DNA of 64,000 nt from Bacteroidia bacterium (GTDB lineage Bacteria > Bacteroidota > Bacteroidia > Bacteroidales > Prolixibacteraceae): NCBI GenBank assembly GCA_026391315.1, contig JAPLDT010000048.1, positions 1 to 64,000 of the forward strand, given 5' to 3'. Numbering within the stretch: position 1 is the first letter of the stretch; the number at the start of each line of letters is the position of its first letter. The notes below the pieces were generated by a model. That model was given only the letters and a program-made list of their open reading frames with translations, was not told the origin of the DNA and made no database searches. This document shows positions 62,509 through 64,000 of this stretch, piece after piece. Made by a program: the position numbers and the translations under genes.

Positions 62509-63660
62509 TTAATGGTCACTTTTGGGTTTGTCAGCTTTATCTCCTGAAAGCAAACTTGTTATAAAACTTTTGGGTTGATAATTGCGATCGAAAAGAAGCG
62601 GATAATCAGTCCGCCCGGGAACCGGGAAATTGTTTTTCCACGATTGACCATCCTGTACGCCCCATAAGGTTACCCGGCTGATCTTGTCCTGATGCTTGAG
62701 GAACAAATCAAAGAATTCATGGTAACGTTTGGCGTGCGCTTTTTCAACTTCTTCCGGTAATCCTTTGGTATAGGGATTCAGCTCATTCTTGTATTCGACC
62801 CGTGAATCAACATCGGCGCCCCTGCTATCTTTAGGACTTGGCAGGGCCGAAATATCCATTTCGGTAATCATCACCTTAACACCCAGACTTGCAAAAGCCA
62901 ATATGCTTTTTTCGAATTCTTCGATCTTCGGGAAATCCAGGCTGCAATGACCCTGCATCCCGATTCCACTGATCCGGACTCCGTCTTTCTGAAGTTCTTT
63001 CACCATTTTTACTACTCCTTCGCGCCTTCCGGGGAGCGCCATCGAATAGTCGTTGTAATAAAGTTCAGCATCCGGATCTGCCTCATGTGCGAACTGAAAG
63101 GCCAGCTTCACAAAATCAGGACCAATAATGGTGTAAAACTTGCTCTGGCGCCATGAACCATCGTCCAGAATGGCTTCATTCACCACATCCCAGCCGTTTA
63201 CCTTGCCTTTATACCTACCAACCACGGTCTGAATGTGGTTTTTCATTCGGCTGATCAATACTTCCCGCGAAACATCGTTGCCCTTTTCATCCACAAAAAA
63301 CCATTTGGGTGCCTGCGAATGCCAAACCAGGCAATGCCCGACTATAAACATCTGATTCTGCATTCCGAATTCAACAAACTGGTCAGGGAGCTTGAAATTA
63401 AACTTTCCTTCTTCAGGTTGAATTGGTCCGCTTTTCATGCAGTTGTCAGCTGTAATGGAATTGAACTGTTGCTTGATAATCCGGATAGAGGCGGTATCCT
63501 TCCCTGTTATGTGCCAGGCATTCATGGCTGTTCCGATGTAAAACTTCCCTTTAAAGAGATCTTTCATCCCTTTTCCTTTGTCTAATGAAAATGCCGACAA
63601 ACTGATCGTCAGGATCAGTACCGTCAACGGAATATGTGGGAATAGCTTTAGATTCTTCAT
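62509..63660 (-). CDS. GH10 endo-1,4-beta-xylanase
   Basis: 383-residue exported endoxylanase that cleaves internal beta-1,4-xylosidic bonds of xylan. A signal peptide (MKNLKLFPHIPLTVLILTISLSAFS) is followed by the GH10 barrel with FNSITADNCMKSG, the HCLVWHSQAPKW loop, acid/base Glu162 in WDVVNEAI, and nucleophile Glu267 in ITEMDI; TLWGVQDGQSW near the C-terminus is also typical. There is no carbohydrate-binding module. Upstream lies the O-acetylesterase-like gene (48 bases), downstream GH30 (10 bases), so deacetylation and chain cleavage are encoded together. Confidence 0.94.
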   Translation of the reverse strand: MKNLKLFPHIPLTVLILTISLSAFSLDKGKGMKDLFKGKFYIGTAMNAWHITGKDTASIRIIKQQFNSITADNCMKSGPIQPEEGKFNFKLPDQFVEFGMQNQMFIVGHCLVWHSQAPKWFFVDEKGNDVSREVLISRMKNHIQTVVGRYKGKVNGWDVVNEAILDDGSWRQSKFYTIIGPDFVKLAFQFAHEADPDAELYYNDYSMALPGRREGVVKMVKELQKDGVRISGIGMQGHCSLDFPKIEEFEKSILAFASLGVKVMITEMDISALPSPKDSRGADVDSRVEYKNELNPYTKGLPEEVEKAHAKRYHEFFDLFLKHQDKISRVTLWGVQDGQSWKNNFPVPGRTDYPLLFDRNYQPKSFITSLLSGDKADKPKSDH

Positions 63661-63708
63661 ATTTTATTGGATTAAATCAATGTTGTTTAGTTAAGGTTAT
63701 TGATTATT

Positions 63709-64000
63709 TTATTCATTGGCTTCAAATGGGGAAGCCGGTAACCCTTCCGCATTGTACAAATTGGCTCCTGCCGGATTATCGGCCCAGGCATAACGCACTG
63801 AAACCGGTTTCGAAATAGCTTCATTCCAAACAACCACTTTGTTGCCTTCGATTTTGGCTTGCGCCCACACAAACTTTTTGTCAACGCCGGCAATTGCAAA
63901 CTGTTTTAATGCTTTGCCATCTTTTGCAATTAATCCGCTTCCACAATCAGTAAAGGTAAGTTCAATTTTATTGCCTTTAATGCTCATCGATTTATAGATA
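63709..64000 (-). CDS. Sialate O-acetylesterase-like protein, C-terminal part (partial)
   Basis: The window ends inside this gene; the frame continues past base 64000 on the minus strand. The visible about 97 codons (NKIELTFTDCGSGLIAKDGK, KQFAIAGVDKKFVWAQAKIEGNKVVVWNEAISKPVSVRYAWADNP and LYNAEGLPASPFEAN) match the C-terminal beta domain of sialate O-acetylesterase-type SGNH esterases. In Bacteroidota xylan loci these enzymes are often acetylxylan esterases, and this position just upstream of GH10 fits deacetylation of acetylated xylan. The catalytic Ser and Asp/His lie outside the window, so activity cannot be judged. Confidence 0.82.
   Translation of the reverse strand, partial: IYKSMSIKGNKIELTFTDCGSGLIAKDGKALKQFAIAGVDKKFVWAQAKIEGNKVVVWNEAISKPVSVRYAWADNPAGANLYNAEGLPASPFEANE

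Noticed and set aside
1-64000. CRISPR arrays, tRNA/rRNA genes, riboswitches, intact insertion sequences
   Set aside because: I read both strands for direct-repeat spacing, T-loop (GGTTCGAATCC-type) and transposase motifs and found none that stood up. Short or diverged copies cannot be excluded by eye.

Overview
The window looks like a chromosome segment of a Bacteroidota bacterium, probably a free-living or sediment-type member of the Bacteroidales/Marinilabiliales kind; the order is a guess. Evidence: two secreted proteins with type IX secretion (T9SS) C-terminal sorting domains, two TonB-dependent receptors with N-terminal carboxypeptidase-regulatory-like domains, several lipoproteins, and near absence of Shine-Dalgarno sequences. 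Exact matches to the Bacteroidota -7 promoter box (TAnnTTTG) lie ahead of several genes. Base composition is AT-rich by eye. I see no rRNA, tRNA, CRISPR array or intact transposase.

Layout. 1-4,160 is an accessory patch: an AT-rich Mrr-like restriction endonuclease, a GH16 glycanase cut off after about 95 codons, a Fic protein placed at the break, a GNAT acetyltransferase, and two groups of palindromic intergenic repeats. 4,160-15,050 holds a DUF4403 lipoprotein, a divergent membrane pyrophosphatase, an eight-heme cytochrome c lipoprotein, a decayed Ldh2-family dehydrogenase, trhO, a MITE-like element, a small Tat-signal protein, acpH, a BamA-like barrel and a Tat/Dabb protein. 15,098-22,700 has a T9SS cargo protein paired with a GH13 amylase lipoprotein, a GH28 enzyme, a class IV aminotransferase, a repeat element, an L-2-hydroxyglutarate oxidase and a START-domain protein. 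23,068-28,958 has a PAS hybrid histidine kinase, a YafK-type L,D-transpeptidase and a TonB receptor.

29,127-39,039 is a run of minus-strand genes headed by an ECF sigma factor and a small HxxxCxxC anti-sigma-like protein, then an NrtS-like protein, an AraC regulator, SRPBCC and carboxymuconolactone-decarboxylase-like proteins, and thiol/sulfur genes: an exported thioredoxin, DUF4833, an OB-fold protein, YceI, a cysteine dioxygenase-like enzyme, a cysteine-sulfinate/glutamate decarboxylase-like enzyme, a DUF6695-like protein, a rhodanese-thioredoxin fusion and a GDCCVxC protein. The dioxygenase and decarboxylase are adjacent and in pathway order, which suggests a bacterial cysteine to cysteine sulfinate to hypotaurine route. 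This is the most interesting metabolic idea in the window.

39,282-53,390 has a conserved hypothetical, an M16C metalloprotease lipoprotein, a 1,592-residue CheB-CheR-PAS-kinase-receiver-HPt fusion, a DUF6496 protein, an M6 metalloprotease T9SS cargo, a barrel protein, a DUF1080 protein and a DUF423 membrane protein. 53,592-58,944 has an Oar-like TonB receptor and an M28 peptidase. 58,997-64,000 is a xylan-degradation operon on the minus strand: an edge-truncated sialate O-acetylesterase-like protein, GH10 xylanase, GH30 lipoprotein, DUF2264 protein, and a 50-codon ORF overlapping its 3' end.
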